Assembly: GCA_029821635.1 (NCBI GenBank)
Contig: JALGSW010000015.1
Coordinates: forward strand, 1-39,480
DNA from: Candidatus Zipacnadia bacterium
GTDB lineage: Bacteria > Armatimonadota > Zipacnadia > Zipacnadales > UBA5352
Length of the DNA stretch: 39,480 bases
Reading direction: 5' to 3'
In this document: positions 7,773-16,530 of the stretch, piece after piece
Layout: each line of letters opens with the position of its first letter
Position numbering within the stretch: the first letter of the stretch is position 1
Made by a program: the position numbers and the translations under genes
The notes under the pieces: generated by a model
What the model saw: the letters and a program-made list of their open reading frames with translations, nothing else
What the model was told of the DNA's origin: nothing
The model's database searches: none

Positions 7773-10538
7773 TCAGGGCATGGCTCGCATCACTCGCGCC
7801 TCGAAGTCGCTGGTCCCGTCCCGAGGCTCGTAGGTCAGCACGATCTCGTTACTGCCCGGCATCAGGCGCGCGCCCTCGGTGGATGGCGGCGTGTCGGCAA
7901 GGTGCGCCCCGCCCCGCCCGAGCAGGTGCGCTGAGCCGTCCGGCGAGAGCACGGCCGTCAGCCAGTGCTCGCCCCTGGCCGGCAGCGCCACGGGCTCGCC
8001 ACGCAGCGTCATTGCGGCGCCGCTCAGCCCGCGCGGGGAAGTCGAGCCGAGCGCGCGGATGCCGTCCAGCGCGATCGTGCAGGTCGTCTCGGGCGGGACC
8101 TGCTGGTAGTAGATGGTGATGCCGACGATGCGGGAGAAGTCCAGCCCCCGATCCGGGTTCGGCCGGTCGATCTCGATGTACGCCCAGCCGTCGAAGGTCA
8201 CCTGCACCGGGTAGGCCGCGAGGCCGCCGTCGGCATCGCGAAGCTGGAACTTGATCCACTCGCCCTTCCCGTCGCCGCGCACCCAGAAGCCGACCGCAGC
8301 GTGTTCCGACACGCTGATCGGCTCAGCGAAATCGCGCGTGATGCCCGAGTAGCCCCTGGTGGTCGCCGAGGCGTTCGTGCTCTCATAGACCAGGCACTGC
8401 TCCCCCGTCTTCCCTTCCTCGGCCCACCAGCGGTGGCTGCAGTCCGGCCCCAGCCACGCCTCAGAGTGGCCGCTGACATCCTCGAACTCTTCGACCTCCG
8501 CAACGACATCGCCGTAGGCCGCGCCCGCTCCGCCCACCTTCACCAGCCGCAGGTCCAGCTCGAAGGGCACCGGCTCCGCGCTCTCCGACTCGATGGTCAG
8601 CGTGAGACGCCCGGCCTCGCCCGAGACCTCACGCACCGGATCGTAGCTCACGCGCTGCAGCCGCACCGCGTCGTCGCTCACCAGCTCGAGGAGGTAGTCC
8701 GCGTCCAGCTCGCGGCACTGCGCGAGCTGCTCCTCCGTGAGGCGGCGCTCGACGTGCGCGGTCTCGCAGCGGCGGCTGATGTCCAGCAGATCGGCGCCGC
8801 GCGGGTGCTCGTCGAGCCACGCGACCCTGGATGAGAGCGACAGCGGGGCGTCGAAGCCGAGGCCCTTGTCACGGATGTAGCGGAAGGCGTCTAGTGGCAG
8901 CCAGCCGTAGGCGCCGTGCAGGCCGTACCAGCCGACCTCGCGCGGGAGGTTCACGAAGCGGTGATCCAGGTCGTTGGCGAGGCCTCCGAGGCGGCTGTTG
9001 AGGTAGCCGCGCCAGTCCGCGTAGCCATCGGCGGAGGCGGTGCGGCTCATCAGATGCCACGAGCCATGCCACGTCCGGCCGGCCTGCATGAAGACGTCCT
9101 TGTTCTGCAGCTTCGCATAGACCGCGCGCTGTATCTCCGCACCATGGAACCACTCGTCCGAACCGTACTTGGAGAAGTCCATGTAGAGCATGTCGGCGTT
9201 GACGGCGTCGCACATCTCGGCGAGGCGGCTCGTGTAGTAGTCGCCGACCTCGCTGTGCAGGTCGTAGACGAAGCGGCCGAAGTAGCGGCGCAGATGCCGG
9301 GCGTCCGCGCCTGCCTCATGCGCGGACGCCACGGTCCCGTACGCTCCGCGCGTGCAGCCGACCAGCCCGAACGGAGCCTCGGTCTGCAGCGACGTGTAGG
9401 TCACGATCTCGTCGCCAATCTGCACGTCGAGGCCGTCATCCCCGGCGGAGGCGCGCTCTTCCGGGAAGCCCACGGGCGGCGCGGCGAGCGGAATGAAGGT
9501 CTCCGCCGGACCGACCGCCGCCGCGAGAGGCACGGAGGCGTCCTTGATGAGCCCCGGAGCGGGGACAGGCGTCACGAACGAATCGTTCTCGGTGATCGCG
9601 CAGCAGGCCGCCACGTGCAGCGCGACCTTCAGCCCGGCCGCATGGATGCGCTCGCAGACGTCGCGGAAGCCCTCCATCCCGCGCGGGAAGTAGCGCGTGT
9701 TGATCTCCGAGTGCCCGCCCGAGGCCGACCAGCAGCTCATGTTGATCATGACCATGTCGAAGCCGCCGCGGAGGGCGTAGCCTATCGCGCGATCGGCGTT
9801 GTCTTCGCTGAGGTCGTGTAGGAAGAGGTAGGACTTCCGCACCTCCGGAGAGAGCTTCGTCCAGACGCCCTCGTAGACCGGGTGCGGCAGGCCGTTCTGC
9901 TGCTCGATGCGCGCTACCAGGCCCTCGATCTCCGGGTAGGGGCAGCCGTAGACGGCCACGCGGTTCCCCGCGAGCGGCCCGATCCGCGAGTAGCAGGTGG
10001 CCGTGACGAGGTTGATCGGCCGGGCGCCTTCGATCGACTGGGGGATCGGCCGGCAATCGATGGGCAGGTCCAGTGCGAACGCGCCGGCCACGAAGTCATC
10101 GTTGAAGGCAGCGTTCATCCGCAAGGTGCGGCGCGGCAGGCCGGCGGTCGCGAGGTTCAGCAGCCGCACCTCCGCGACGCCATCGCCCACGACCTCCGCC
10201 AGCGTCAGGACGAAGTAGCCCTCGCGCTCCTCGACCAAGTAGCTCAGCGCAATGCCCGGCCGCTCGAAGCTCGCGCGCACGCGGGCGCCCTCGCGCTCCA
10301 GCTCCGTGCAGACCAGCCGCGTGCCGTCGTCGAGCACCACCGCGCAGAAGCTCCGGTCGCCCGCAGTGGCCGCGTGGTCCGTCCCTGCGGCGCGGTCGAT
10401 CAGCTCGGTGATGCTCCCTGCCTCGCTGAACGCGATGCGCACGAAGTCGTTCTCCAGCACCAGCGGCTCGGCCCCGGCCGTGGCGCAGAGCGTCACTGCG
10501 ACGAGCGCAAGCATGATGTGCCGGCGGATCTCAGTCAT
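7773..10538 (-). CDS. Secreted putative glycoside hydrolase with TIM-barrel core and inserted domain
   Basis: About 921 residues with an N-terminal signal peptide (MTEIRRHIMLALVAVTLCA, cleavage near AGA-EP). Residues 24-200 look like the N-terminal beta-sandwich of galactosidase-like hydrolases. A TIM-barrel region (about 230-600) includes GGFDMVMINMSCW and LYMDFSKYGSDEW; D454 is a candidate catalytic acid. A separate beta domain is inserted at about 325-412, with IGDEIVTYTSL, GLVGCTRGAYGT and a following AHEAG. The C-terminal third (about 680-850) resembles a carbohydrate-binding jelly roll. The start overlaps the end of the sulfatase gene (ATGACTGA), so translation is probably coupled; the ATG at 10538 has GAGGGG upstream. 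I cannot assign a GH family, and hydrolysis is inferred from fold and context. Confidence 0.65.
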   Translation of the reverse strand: MTEIRRHIMLALVAVTLCATAGAEPLVLENDFVRIAFSEAGSITELIDRAAGTDHAATAGDRSFCAVVLDDGTRLVCTELEREGARVRASFERPGIALSYLVEEREGYFVLTLAEVVGDGVAEVRLLNLATAGLPRRTLRMNAAFNDDFVAGAFALDLPIDCRPIPQSIEGARPINLVTATCYSRIGPLAGNRVAVYGCPYPEIEGLVARIEQQNGLPHPVYEGVWTKLSPEVRKSYLFLHDLSEDNADRAIGYALRGGFDMVMINMSCWSASGGHSEINTRYFPRGMEGFRDVCERIHAAGLKVALHVAACCAITENDSFVTPVPAPGLIKDASVPLAAAVGPAETFIPLAAPPVGFPEERASAGDDGLDVQIGDEIVTYTSLQTEAPFGLVGCTRGAYGTVASAHEAGADARHLRRYFGRFVYDLHSEVGDYYTSRLAEMCDAVNADMLYMDFSKYGSDEWFHGAEIQRAVYAKLQNKDVFMQAGRTWHGSWHLMSRTASADGYADWRGYLNSRLGGLANDLDHRFVNLPREVGWYGLHGAYGWLPLDAFRYIRDKGLGFDAPLSLSSRVAWLDEHPRGADLLDISRRCETAHVERRLTEEQLAQCRELDADYLLELVSDDAVRLQRVSYDPVREVSGEAGRLTLTIESESAEPVPFELDLRLVKVGGAGAAYGDVVAEVEEFEDVSGHSEAWLGPDCSHRWWAEEGKTGEQCLVYESTNASATTRGYSGITRDFAEPISVSEHAAVGFWVRGDGKGEWIKFQLRDADGGLAAYPVQVTFDGWAYIEIDRPNPDRGLDFSRIVGITIYYQQVPPETTCTIALDGIRALGSTSPRGLSGAAMTLRGEPVALPARGEHWLTAVLSPDGSAHLLGRGGAHLADTPPSTEGARLMPGSNEIVLTYEPRDGTSDFEARVMRAMP

Positions 10539-11985
10539 TGTCCCAGCGCCCCTCATCGAGCCCGGCGGAGTGCATCCCCGACAGGCGGTCGAAGGCCTCC
10601 GAGCCATCGCCGCGCAGGCCCGCGAGCCCCATCTGCCCGTAGCCGGTGACCGCCTCGCGCAGCCCGTCCACTTCCGGGTCCGCGTATTCGTCGAACCAGC
10701 GCTCCATCCGCGCGCGCAGCCCCGCGATGCGCCCGGCCTGCTCGGGCTCGTCCACCAGGTTCACGGCCTCGTCCGGGTCGTTCGCGAGGTCATACAGCTC
10801 ATTCGGCCCGAGCGGGTAGCGGCGGATGTACTTCCACTCGCGGGTCCGGATCATGCGCGTGGGCCCGTATTCGTCGAAGACCACCACATCCTCGCGCGGC
10901 GCGTCGTCGGCCCCGCTGAGCAGGGATGCGAAGCTCGTCCCCGGCAGCGCGTCCGTCTCCGGGTCGCCGATCCCGGCGATCTCCAGCAGCGTCGGGCGAA
11001 TGTCATACTGGCTGAGCAGCTCCTCGCACACCACGCCCTCGGGCACCGCGCCGGGCAGCGAGACGATCGCGGGGACCTTGACGGACGTGTCGTAGAGGTT
11101 CAACGGGAAGGTGCCGTTGCCTTTGCCGCAGATCCCGTGCTGCCCGAGGTTCATCCCGTTGTCGCCCAGGAAGAAGACCAGCGTGTTCTCGCGCAGGCCC
11201 TGGCGCTCAAGCTCGTCGAGCAGCCGGCCCACGTTCCGGTCCATCTCCGTGACCGCGGCGTAGTAGCCGGAGCGGTCGATCCGCCGCCCCTCCTCGGTGT
11301 AGAACTCCGGGAAGGCCGCCTGCCACGGGTGCATGGGCAGGTCGGGAAGCGAGTCGAACGCGCAGTCGTGGTAGTAGGAGTCGAAGGTCTCCTCGGGATG
11401 GTTCTCACGCGTCCACGGACTGTGTGGCGCCACGTAGTTCACTGCGAGGTAGAACGGGGCGTCGGCGGGCCGGGCGTCGCGCAGGAACTCCAGCGCGTAG
11501 TCCGTGATGCGGTCGGGGCGGTAGCCGGGCTGCACAACCGGCTCGCCGTCGATCATCATCGGCGCGTCGAAGTAGCGCCCGCCTGCAAAGGGCCGCCAGT
11601 AGCTGAAGCTCTTCTGCGGCGTGGCTGGGGCGCCCATGTGCCACTTGCCCGAGAGACCGCAGGTGTAGCCGTCCGCCGCGAGGTGGTCGGTGGTGGCGCT
11701 GAGGCCGCGGAGGTACTCGATCGACGGGTCCTCTCCCCCGCCGCGCGGCCAGTCGCCGCGCTTGATGTAGTCATGCACGCCGTGCTGGGACGGGATGCGC
11801 CCGGTGAGGATCGAGGAGCGCGCAGGTGAGCTGACCGGGCAGGTGCAGAAGAAGCTCTCGAAGCGCGTCCCTGCGGCGGCGAGGCGGTCGAGGTTGGGCG
11901 TGCGGATCTCGTCGTTCCCTGCGCAGCCCAGAGCCCAGCAGCCCTGGTCGTCGGTGACGATGAATAGGATGTTCGGTCGGTCCAT
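10531..11985 (-). CDS. Sulfatase with Ser at the formylglycine position
   Basis: A 484-residue S1-type sulfatase. MDRPNILFIVTDDQG supplies metal-binding D12-D13. The signature reads SSPARSSILTG, so the residue converted to formylglycine is Ser52. FFLGDNGMNLGQHG supplies the distal metal site. Ser-type sulfatases are matured by the radical-SAM enzyme anSME; no maturase gene is present here. The start at 11985 has GGGAGG seven bases upstream; the longer upstream frame is Arg-rich and overlaps the next gene's region. No signal peptide is visible. Context with a fucosidase and secreted hydrolases suggests desulfation of sulfated glycans, perhaps fucan-like; that is inference. Confidence 0.9.
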   Translation of the reverse strand: MDRPNILFIVTDDQGCWALGCAGNDEIRTPNLDRLAAAGTRFESFFCTCPVSSPARSSILTGRIPSQHGVHDYIKRGDWPRGGGEDPSIEYLRGLSATTDHLAADGYTCGLSGKWHMGAPATPQKSFSYWRPFAGGRYFDAPMMIDGEPVVQPGYRPDRITDYALEFLRDARPADAPFYLAVNYVAPHSPWTRENHPEETFDSYYHDCAFDSLPDLPMHPWQAAFPEFYTEEGRRIDRSGYYAAVTEMDRNVGRLLDELERQGLRENTLVFFLGDNGMNLGQHGICGKGNGTFPLNLYDTSVKVPAIVSLPGAVPEGVVCEELLSQYDIRPTLLEIAGIGDPETDALPGTSFASLLSGADDAPREDVVVFDEYGPTRMIRTREWKYIRRYPLGPNELYDLANDPDEAVNLVDEPEQAGRIAGLRARMERWFDEYADPEVDGLREAVTGYGQMGLAGLRGDGSEAFDRLSGMHSAGLDEGRWDND

Positions 11986-12011
11986 GATGCGCCTCCCGGC
12001 GTGGTGCGAGG

Positions 12012-13292
12012 CTATTGCGCCGTGACGACGACTTCGACGGCCTCGGCGCTGCTGCGTGGCGTGTAGGCTTCGACGCGCCCGACGCGTTCGCCTGCCCGAG
12101 CCTCGATCGCCCACACGTAGTCGGTGCGCTGCGGCTCACCGCCCTCGGCCTCCGGGGCGCGGATCACCAGCTCGCTGAGCAGCAGAGCGCCGCCCGCCTC
12201 TGGGACCGGAGTGAGGCCGTCGGCATCCGTGGCCGCCTGGCGCAGCTCGAACTCCGGCGCGGCGACGTCGGCGGCGGGCGAGGCCCGGACCTGCGCGCCA
12301 CTCACCGGCCGCCCCTGCTCGTCCACTACGCGCACACGCACGTGGCGCTTGGAGACGAGGAAGGTCGCGCGCTCGGCCGAGTACGTCCCGCGGTCGAACG
12401 CGCCCGCCTCGCAGTCGATCGCGATCACGGGGAGATACTGCACCACCCAGTTGCGCTCGTTGCCCTCAAAGCGACAGCCCTCCAGCTTCAGCGGGTGGCG
12501 CGAGCCGGCGACGATCGCGGTCGTGCAGTTGACGAAGCTGCAGCCGCGAACGTGCTCCTGGTAGGTCCCGCTGATGGCTGTGCCGCAGTCCTCGAAGCGC
12601 GTGTTCTCGAACACTCCGGCGGTGAAGGCCGCGCCGAAGACCGTTGAGGCCACTCCGCGCACGGTGCAGCCGATCAGTTCGACGGTGCTCTTCCCGCCGA
12701 GGGCGATAGGACGCGAGCGGGCGTTAGCCTCACCGATACGCACCTTACCGGCCGGTGCGATGGTGCTGTGATACGCGCACAGGTCGCCGCCCTGGTTCTC
12801 GCTCCCGTAGCCCGAGGTGCCGCCGATGACGATCGTGCAGCCCGCCCGGCCCTCGTTGTCGATCAGCAGGCTCGCGTGGACGCTCGGATCGTCGCGCACG
12901 CCCAGCGTCAGTCGGTTCACCCGGCTACGGCCCGCGCGCATGTCCTCGGAGTTCTCCCCCGCGAGCCACGTCGAGTACACGCGCAGGTTGCCGCTGACGA
13001 TGAGCGTCTCACGCGGCCGCTGCGCGCTGCCGACCTGGAACCACGTCTCACTGCCATCGTTGCGGCCGATCAGCAGGCTGCAGGCGACGGTGCAGCTCTG
13101 CGCGGCCTCATCGTACGCGACCTTCCCCCAGCCCCGGGCCGTATCCACGCGCGCGAGCAGTTCGGGCGTGCACGGATACGCCGCCGGGTAGTCGGTCACC
13201 CACAGCGCGTCAAGCTCGGGGAGGTACTCGACCGCCGCACAGGCGGACGAGGCCGCGATGACGAGGGCCGTAACGACCATCTGCAACTTCAT
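12012..13292 (-). CDS. Secreted right-handed beta-helix protein
   Basis: A 426-residue protein with a signal peptide (MKLQMVVTALVIAASSACA, cleavage near CAA-VE). Residues about 80-290 read as repeated short beta-strand turns (for example STVELIGCTVRGV, GVFENTRFEDCGTAI, HVRGCSFVNCTTAI and LKLEGCRFEGNERN), typical of parallel beta-helices of the pectate-lyase/NosD type. The C-terminal part (about 330-426) looks like an immunoglobulin-like or carboxypeptidase-regulatory-like beta-sandwich (RVRVVDEQGRPVSGAQV). No lyase catalytic motif is evident. The ATG overlaps the stop of the preceding gene by four bases (ATGA), implying coupling with the hydrolase at 13289. It may be a polysaccharide-binding or lyase-like surface protein. 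Confidence 0.75.
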   Translation of the reverse strand: MKLQMVVTALVIAASSACAAVEYLPELDALWVTDYPAAYPCTPELLARVDTARGWGKVAYDEAAQSCTVACSLLIGRNDGSETWFQVGSAQRPRETLIVSGNLRVYSTWLAGENSEDMRAGRSRVNRLTLGVRDDPSVHASLLIDNEGRAGCTIVIGGTSGYGSENQGGDLCAYHSTIAPAGKVRIGEANARSRPIALGGKSTVELIGCTVRGVASTVFGAAFTAGVFENTRFEDCGTAISGTYQEHVRGCSFVNCTTAIVAGSRHPLKLEGCRFEGNERNWVVQYLPVIAIDCEAGAFDRGTYSAERATFLVSKRHVRVRVVDEQGRPVSGAQVRASPAADVAAPEFELRQAATDADGLTPVPEAGGALLLSELVIRAPEAEGGEPQRTDYVWAIEARAGERVGRVEAYTPRSSAEAVEVVVTAQ

Positions 13293-16200
13293 GGCTGGAA
13301 CTCCGTCGGCTCGCTGCCCTGCTCGAACTGCAGCGCGTCGAGGTCCGCCCGGCCGCCCGAGTACACGAGCAGCCACGAGTGGCTGTCTGCGCGAGCGGGT
13401 ACTTCGATCGGGACGTGGTAGCGCGTCCACTGCGCGCCCTCGACCTTCACGGCCGGGAGGTTGCGGCCGAAGACCTTCACTTGCACCTCCACCGGCTCGG
13501 GCCGGTCGGTGCGCGCGTAGAAGGAGAAGACGTAGGGCTGCGGGGCATCGTGCTGAGGCGCGACCGCTCGCAGGAAGAAGCCGACCGCCGCCTCCGGGCG
13601 TGGATCGAGCTGCAGGAAACGCTCGCCCTGCCACGCGTCGCCCGGTGCCTGGGCGCGCGCGAGCGTCATGCACGGATCGGCGCTGCCCACGCGCCGCCGC
13701 CAGCTCGTGCGCCCGTCGGTCGAGTGGTAGGGCCACAGGTAGTCCGGCCAGCCCGCGACCGTTTCCTCCTCAAGGCTTGGGTTCGGCAGGATGTTCGTCA
13801 TGCCGATGCGGCCCTCGTGCCGGTAGCCGTCCTCGATCGGCCCCTCGTCGCCCAGCGGAGTGATCTGCACGGCGATCCGCGCCGGCCCATCACCGTCGAT
13901 GCGCTCGAACGCGTAGGCCCGCACGCCACGTGCGTCGAGCGTGTCGCCGAAGGCGCCACCGGCGACGGGGCCGACCTCGCCCGCGAACAGGTCGCTCACG
14001 CGCTCGTCGCGCAGTCCCTCAACCGTCACGCGCAGCTCCACGGGCGAGCGCCGCACGTTGGCCGCCAGCAGCACGCTCCGGCCGTCCGGGAAGCGGATCA
14101 GCCGCGCCTGCACGTCGGGGACCTCGCCCTTGAGCGGGTCCCATGTGCCGGGTCGGTAACTGATCTCCTGGGGCGGCGTGGGAGCGGTGAGGGCGGGCGC
14201 GAGCACGTTCACGCGCTCGGCCAGCGTCTCGAACGCCTGCCACTGACTCTCCAGCGCCACCCAGCCGTGAGTGAAGTAGAGCAGTGACTTGGTGCCGTGG
14301 ATGAGCGCCAGCCAGGTCTGACAAATCTGCTCCTCCGGGCTGACCATGCGCTTGATGACGTCGCTCCACAGCGACGCCTGCGGGACCGTCCACGGATGCT
14401 GCCCGACGGCCAGGGCGCGATCGACCGTGTTGGCGGTGGTGGTCGCCATCCAGTTGATCGAGCCACGCGGTAACGGACGTCCGGGCGTCCAGTACGGGTC
14501 GGTGCCGAGGGCGTCGGCGAAGCTCGTCGCCTCCGGCCCGGCTGGGATGCTTGAGGAGTAGAGCGCGAACATCGGGTGATAGGGATCGGCCTCGCGCACA
14601 TCGAGGTACATCCGGCGCAGATCCACCTCCTGATCGGCGGTGCTGAAGATTGGCTCGTCGAGGGTGTCGTAGCCGAGGACGTTCGGCATCTCCCGCACCG
14701 ACTCAACGTTCGCGATGATCTCGGGCATGTGCAGGTCGAAGAACTCGCGGGAGATCTCATTGCGCTCCGTGCGGCTCAGACGCCCAGCCAGCGGCCCGAG
14801 CAGGAAGCTCTTGAGGCGGATCATCGCGCGGCAGTCGGTGACCGCGCGCTTGTATTCCTCGCCCTCGAAGTGCTGCTTGAGCGTCTCCATCTCGTCCGCG
14901 CGGCTCGCGATCTTCTGCGGCCGCAGCATGACCTTCAGCCCGTGGTCGGCGGCAAGCTGCGCGACCTCGGCCATCGACGCCTCGTCCGGCCCCATCCACC
15001 AGACGAGTGTGTTGCAGCCCGCCTCGGCCAGCTCCTCGAACTCCCGCGCATCGTAGCCGCCCAGGAAGCCGAACGGGAAGAAGGGCTCGCCATCGCACAG
15101 CAGCGCACCGGTGAGCCTATCGACCTTCCACTCGCTGCCCGGCCCCGGCGGCAGCTTCGCCAGCTCGAACTGCACCGCGGAGATCGCTCGGCCGTCCGGC
15201 CCCTCGAGCGTGAGGCTCAGCTCGTGCCGACCATCGGCGACACCGCGCAGCGGCAGCGGCAGCTCGCCCTCGGCGGCAGGCCCGCGCAGGCGCGCAAGCT
15301 CCTGCCCGTCCTCGCCGCGCACGACCAGGCTCCGGTCCGCGAGCCGCTCGGCGGGCATGCCGACCATGTAGACAACGCTCGCGGCGTCCTCGCCGGTGTA
15401 GTAGCTGCGCCGCGCGAAGGCCCGCAGCAGGTCGAAGCCGGAGGTGTCGGCGATCTGCGTGGTCTGAAAGGGCATCCCGGTGGCGGCATCGCGCACGACT
15501 ACGTCGATCCGCCGCTCCCCGAGCGCCTCGACCGGGACGCCGACCGTCACGGGCGTCACCTGCATGGGAGCCAGCTCGACGGTCTGCGTCACGCGCCTCG
15601 GCTCGCCCTCAAGTGGCGTCTCCACCACCTCGACGGCGGCCGTGCCGGGCGTGGCCGTCAGCGCCATCAGCGTCATCGTCACGTTGTAGCGCACGCCGCC
15701 ATCCTGCTCGTGTAGCTCGCCCGCGGCAACGTCCCGCGCATTCGCCACGAACGGGGAAGCGATCGTCATTCCCTCGGGCCACTGCACGCGGCCCATCTCA
15801 TCCGGGTTGAGCCACTCGTCCGTGGGGCTCCAGCAGCTCACGGACTCGTCGAAGCCGACCTCCACGTGCTGGGCGTCGTACTCCTTGAGGATCTGCTTGC
15901 GGAAGATGTTGAGCCGCAGGTCGGTCAGGTCCGCGTAGCCGATCAGGTGGAAGAGCGGCACCGCGACCTCGGCGGTCCAGCCGTCGGCCGTGATGCGCGT
16001 CGCCGACGGCCACGCCAGGTTCGGCACCGACTCCGCTTCGGCGAACGAGCGCGTCATCGTGTAGATGTTGCGGAAGTTCAGCACGTGGCGGTAGTACCCG
16101 CCGCCCTCGAAGCCCGGCATCAGGAAGAACTTGATGCACTCGTCGCCGAAGACGCGTCCGCCGAAGTTCTCAGTGATCGCAGCCTTCATGTCATCGGGCG

Positions 16201-16498
16201 TCGGGTGCAGGCAGGTTGCCCCGACGTAGAGCCAGCTCCCGTCAGTGGTCATGCGCACGGTGGTGTCCGCGTTCGCCGGGAACTGCGTCGCGTCGAGGGC
16301 GAAGTCGTGGAACTGCGCGCTGGTGTAGGCGGCCTGCCAGCAGGCGTCATCGAGCACCCCATCGATCGCCGGCGGCTCGGCGCACAGCGGCACGGTGGCA
16401 ACCGGCGCCGCCGGCTGCGCCCACGACCCGGCGCTCGGCCCGAGTGCCACCAGCACCGCCATCATCAGCGTCACGATGCGGCCTGATCGTGGGATCAT
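13289..16498 (-). CDS. Secreted multidomain putative glycoside hydrolase (CBM9-like plus TIM barrel)
   Basis: A 1069-residue protein with signal peptide residues 1-28 (LMMAVLVALGPSAGSWA). Residues about 36-245 match the carbohydrate-binding family 9/DOMON-like fold that starts with PPAIDGVLDDACW. Beta-sandwich segments fill 255-450. A TIM-barrel domain runs from about 465 to 800, with FFPFGFLGGYDAREFEEL, and E615 in GYDTLDEPIF as the probable acid/base of a clan-A-like hydrolase. Residues 910-1069 form a jelly-roll module starting NILPNPSLEEE. The ATG at 16498 has GGAGGGG about ten bases upstream. It starts 32 bases after the sensor fusion ends. The exact GH family is not recognised. Confidence 0.75.
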   Translation of the reverse strand: MIPRSGRIVTLMMAVLVALGPSAGSWAQPAAPVATVPLCAEPPAIDGVLDDACWQAAYTSAQFHDFALDATQFPANADTTVRMTTDGSWLYVGATCLHPTPDDMKAAITENFGGRVFGDECIKFFLMPGFEGGGYYRHVLNFRNIYTMTRSFAEAESVPNLAWPSATRITADGWTAEVAVPLFHLIGYADLTDLRLNIFRKQILKEYDAQHVEVGFDESVSCWSPTDEWLNPDEMGRVQWPEGMTIASPFVANARDVAAGELHEQDGGVRYNVTMTLMALTATPGTAAVEVVETPLEGEPRRVTQTVELAPMQVTPVTVGVPVEALGERRIDVVVRDAATGMPFQTTQIADTSGFDLLRAFARRSYYTGEDAASVVYMVGMPAERLADRSLVVRGEDGQELARLRGPAAEGELPLPLRGVADGRHELSLTLEGPDGRAISAVQFELAKLPPGPGSEWKVDRLTGALLCDGEPFFPFGFLGGYDAREFEELAEAGCNTLVWWMGPDEASMAEVAQLAADHGLKVMLRPQKIASRADEMETLKQHFEGEEYKRAVTDCRAMIRLKSFLLGPLAGRLSRTERNEISREFFDLHMPEIIANVESVREMPNVLGYDTLDEPIFSTADQEVDLRRMYLDVREADPYHPMFALYSSSIPAGPEATSFADALGTDPYWTPGRPLPRGSINWMATTTANTVDRALAVGQHPWTVPQASLWSDVIKRMVSPEEQICQTWLALIHGTKSLLYFTHGWVALESQWQAFETLAERVNVLAPALTAPTPPQEISYRPGTWDPLKGEVPDVQARLIRFPDGRSVLLAANVRRSPVELRVTVEGLRDERVSDLFAGEVGPVAGGAFGDTLDARGVRAYAFERIDGDGPARIAVQITPLGDEGPIEDGYRHEGRIGMTNILPNPSLEEETVAGWPDYLWPYHSTDGRTSWRRRVGSADPCMTLARAQAPGDAWQGERFLQLDPRPEAAVGFFLRAVAPQHDAPQPYVFSFYARTDRPEPVEVQVKVFGRNLPAVKVEGAQWTRYHVPIEVPARADSHSWLLVYSGGRADLDALQFEQGSEPTEFQP

Positions 16499-16530
16499 CT
16501 CAGGAACCCCTCCAGGGGGACGCGAGCGCT

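Noticed and set aside
13293..13736. N-terminal extension of the beta-helix gene frame
   Set aside because: It overlaps the end of the hydrolase gene on the same strand, is Arg-rich, and the ATG at 13292 starts a clear signal peptide.
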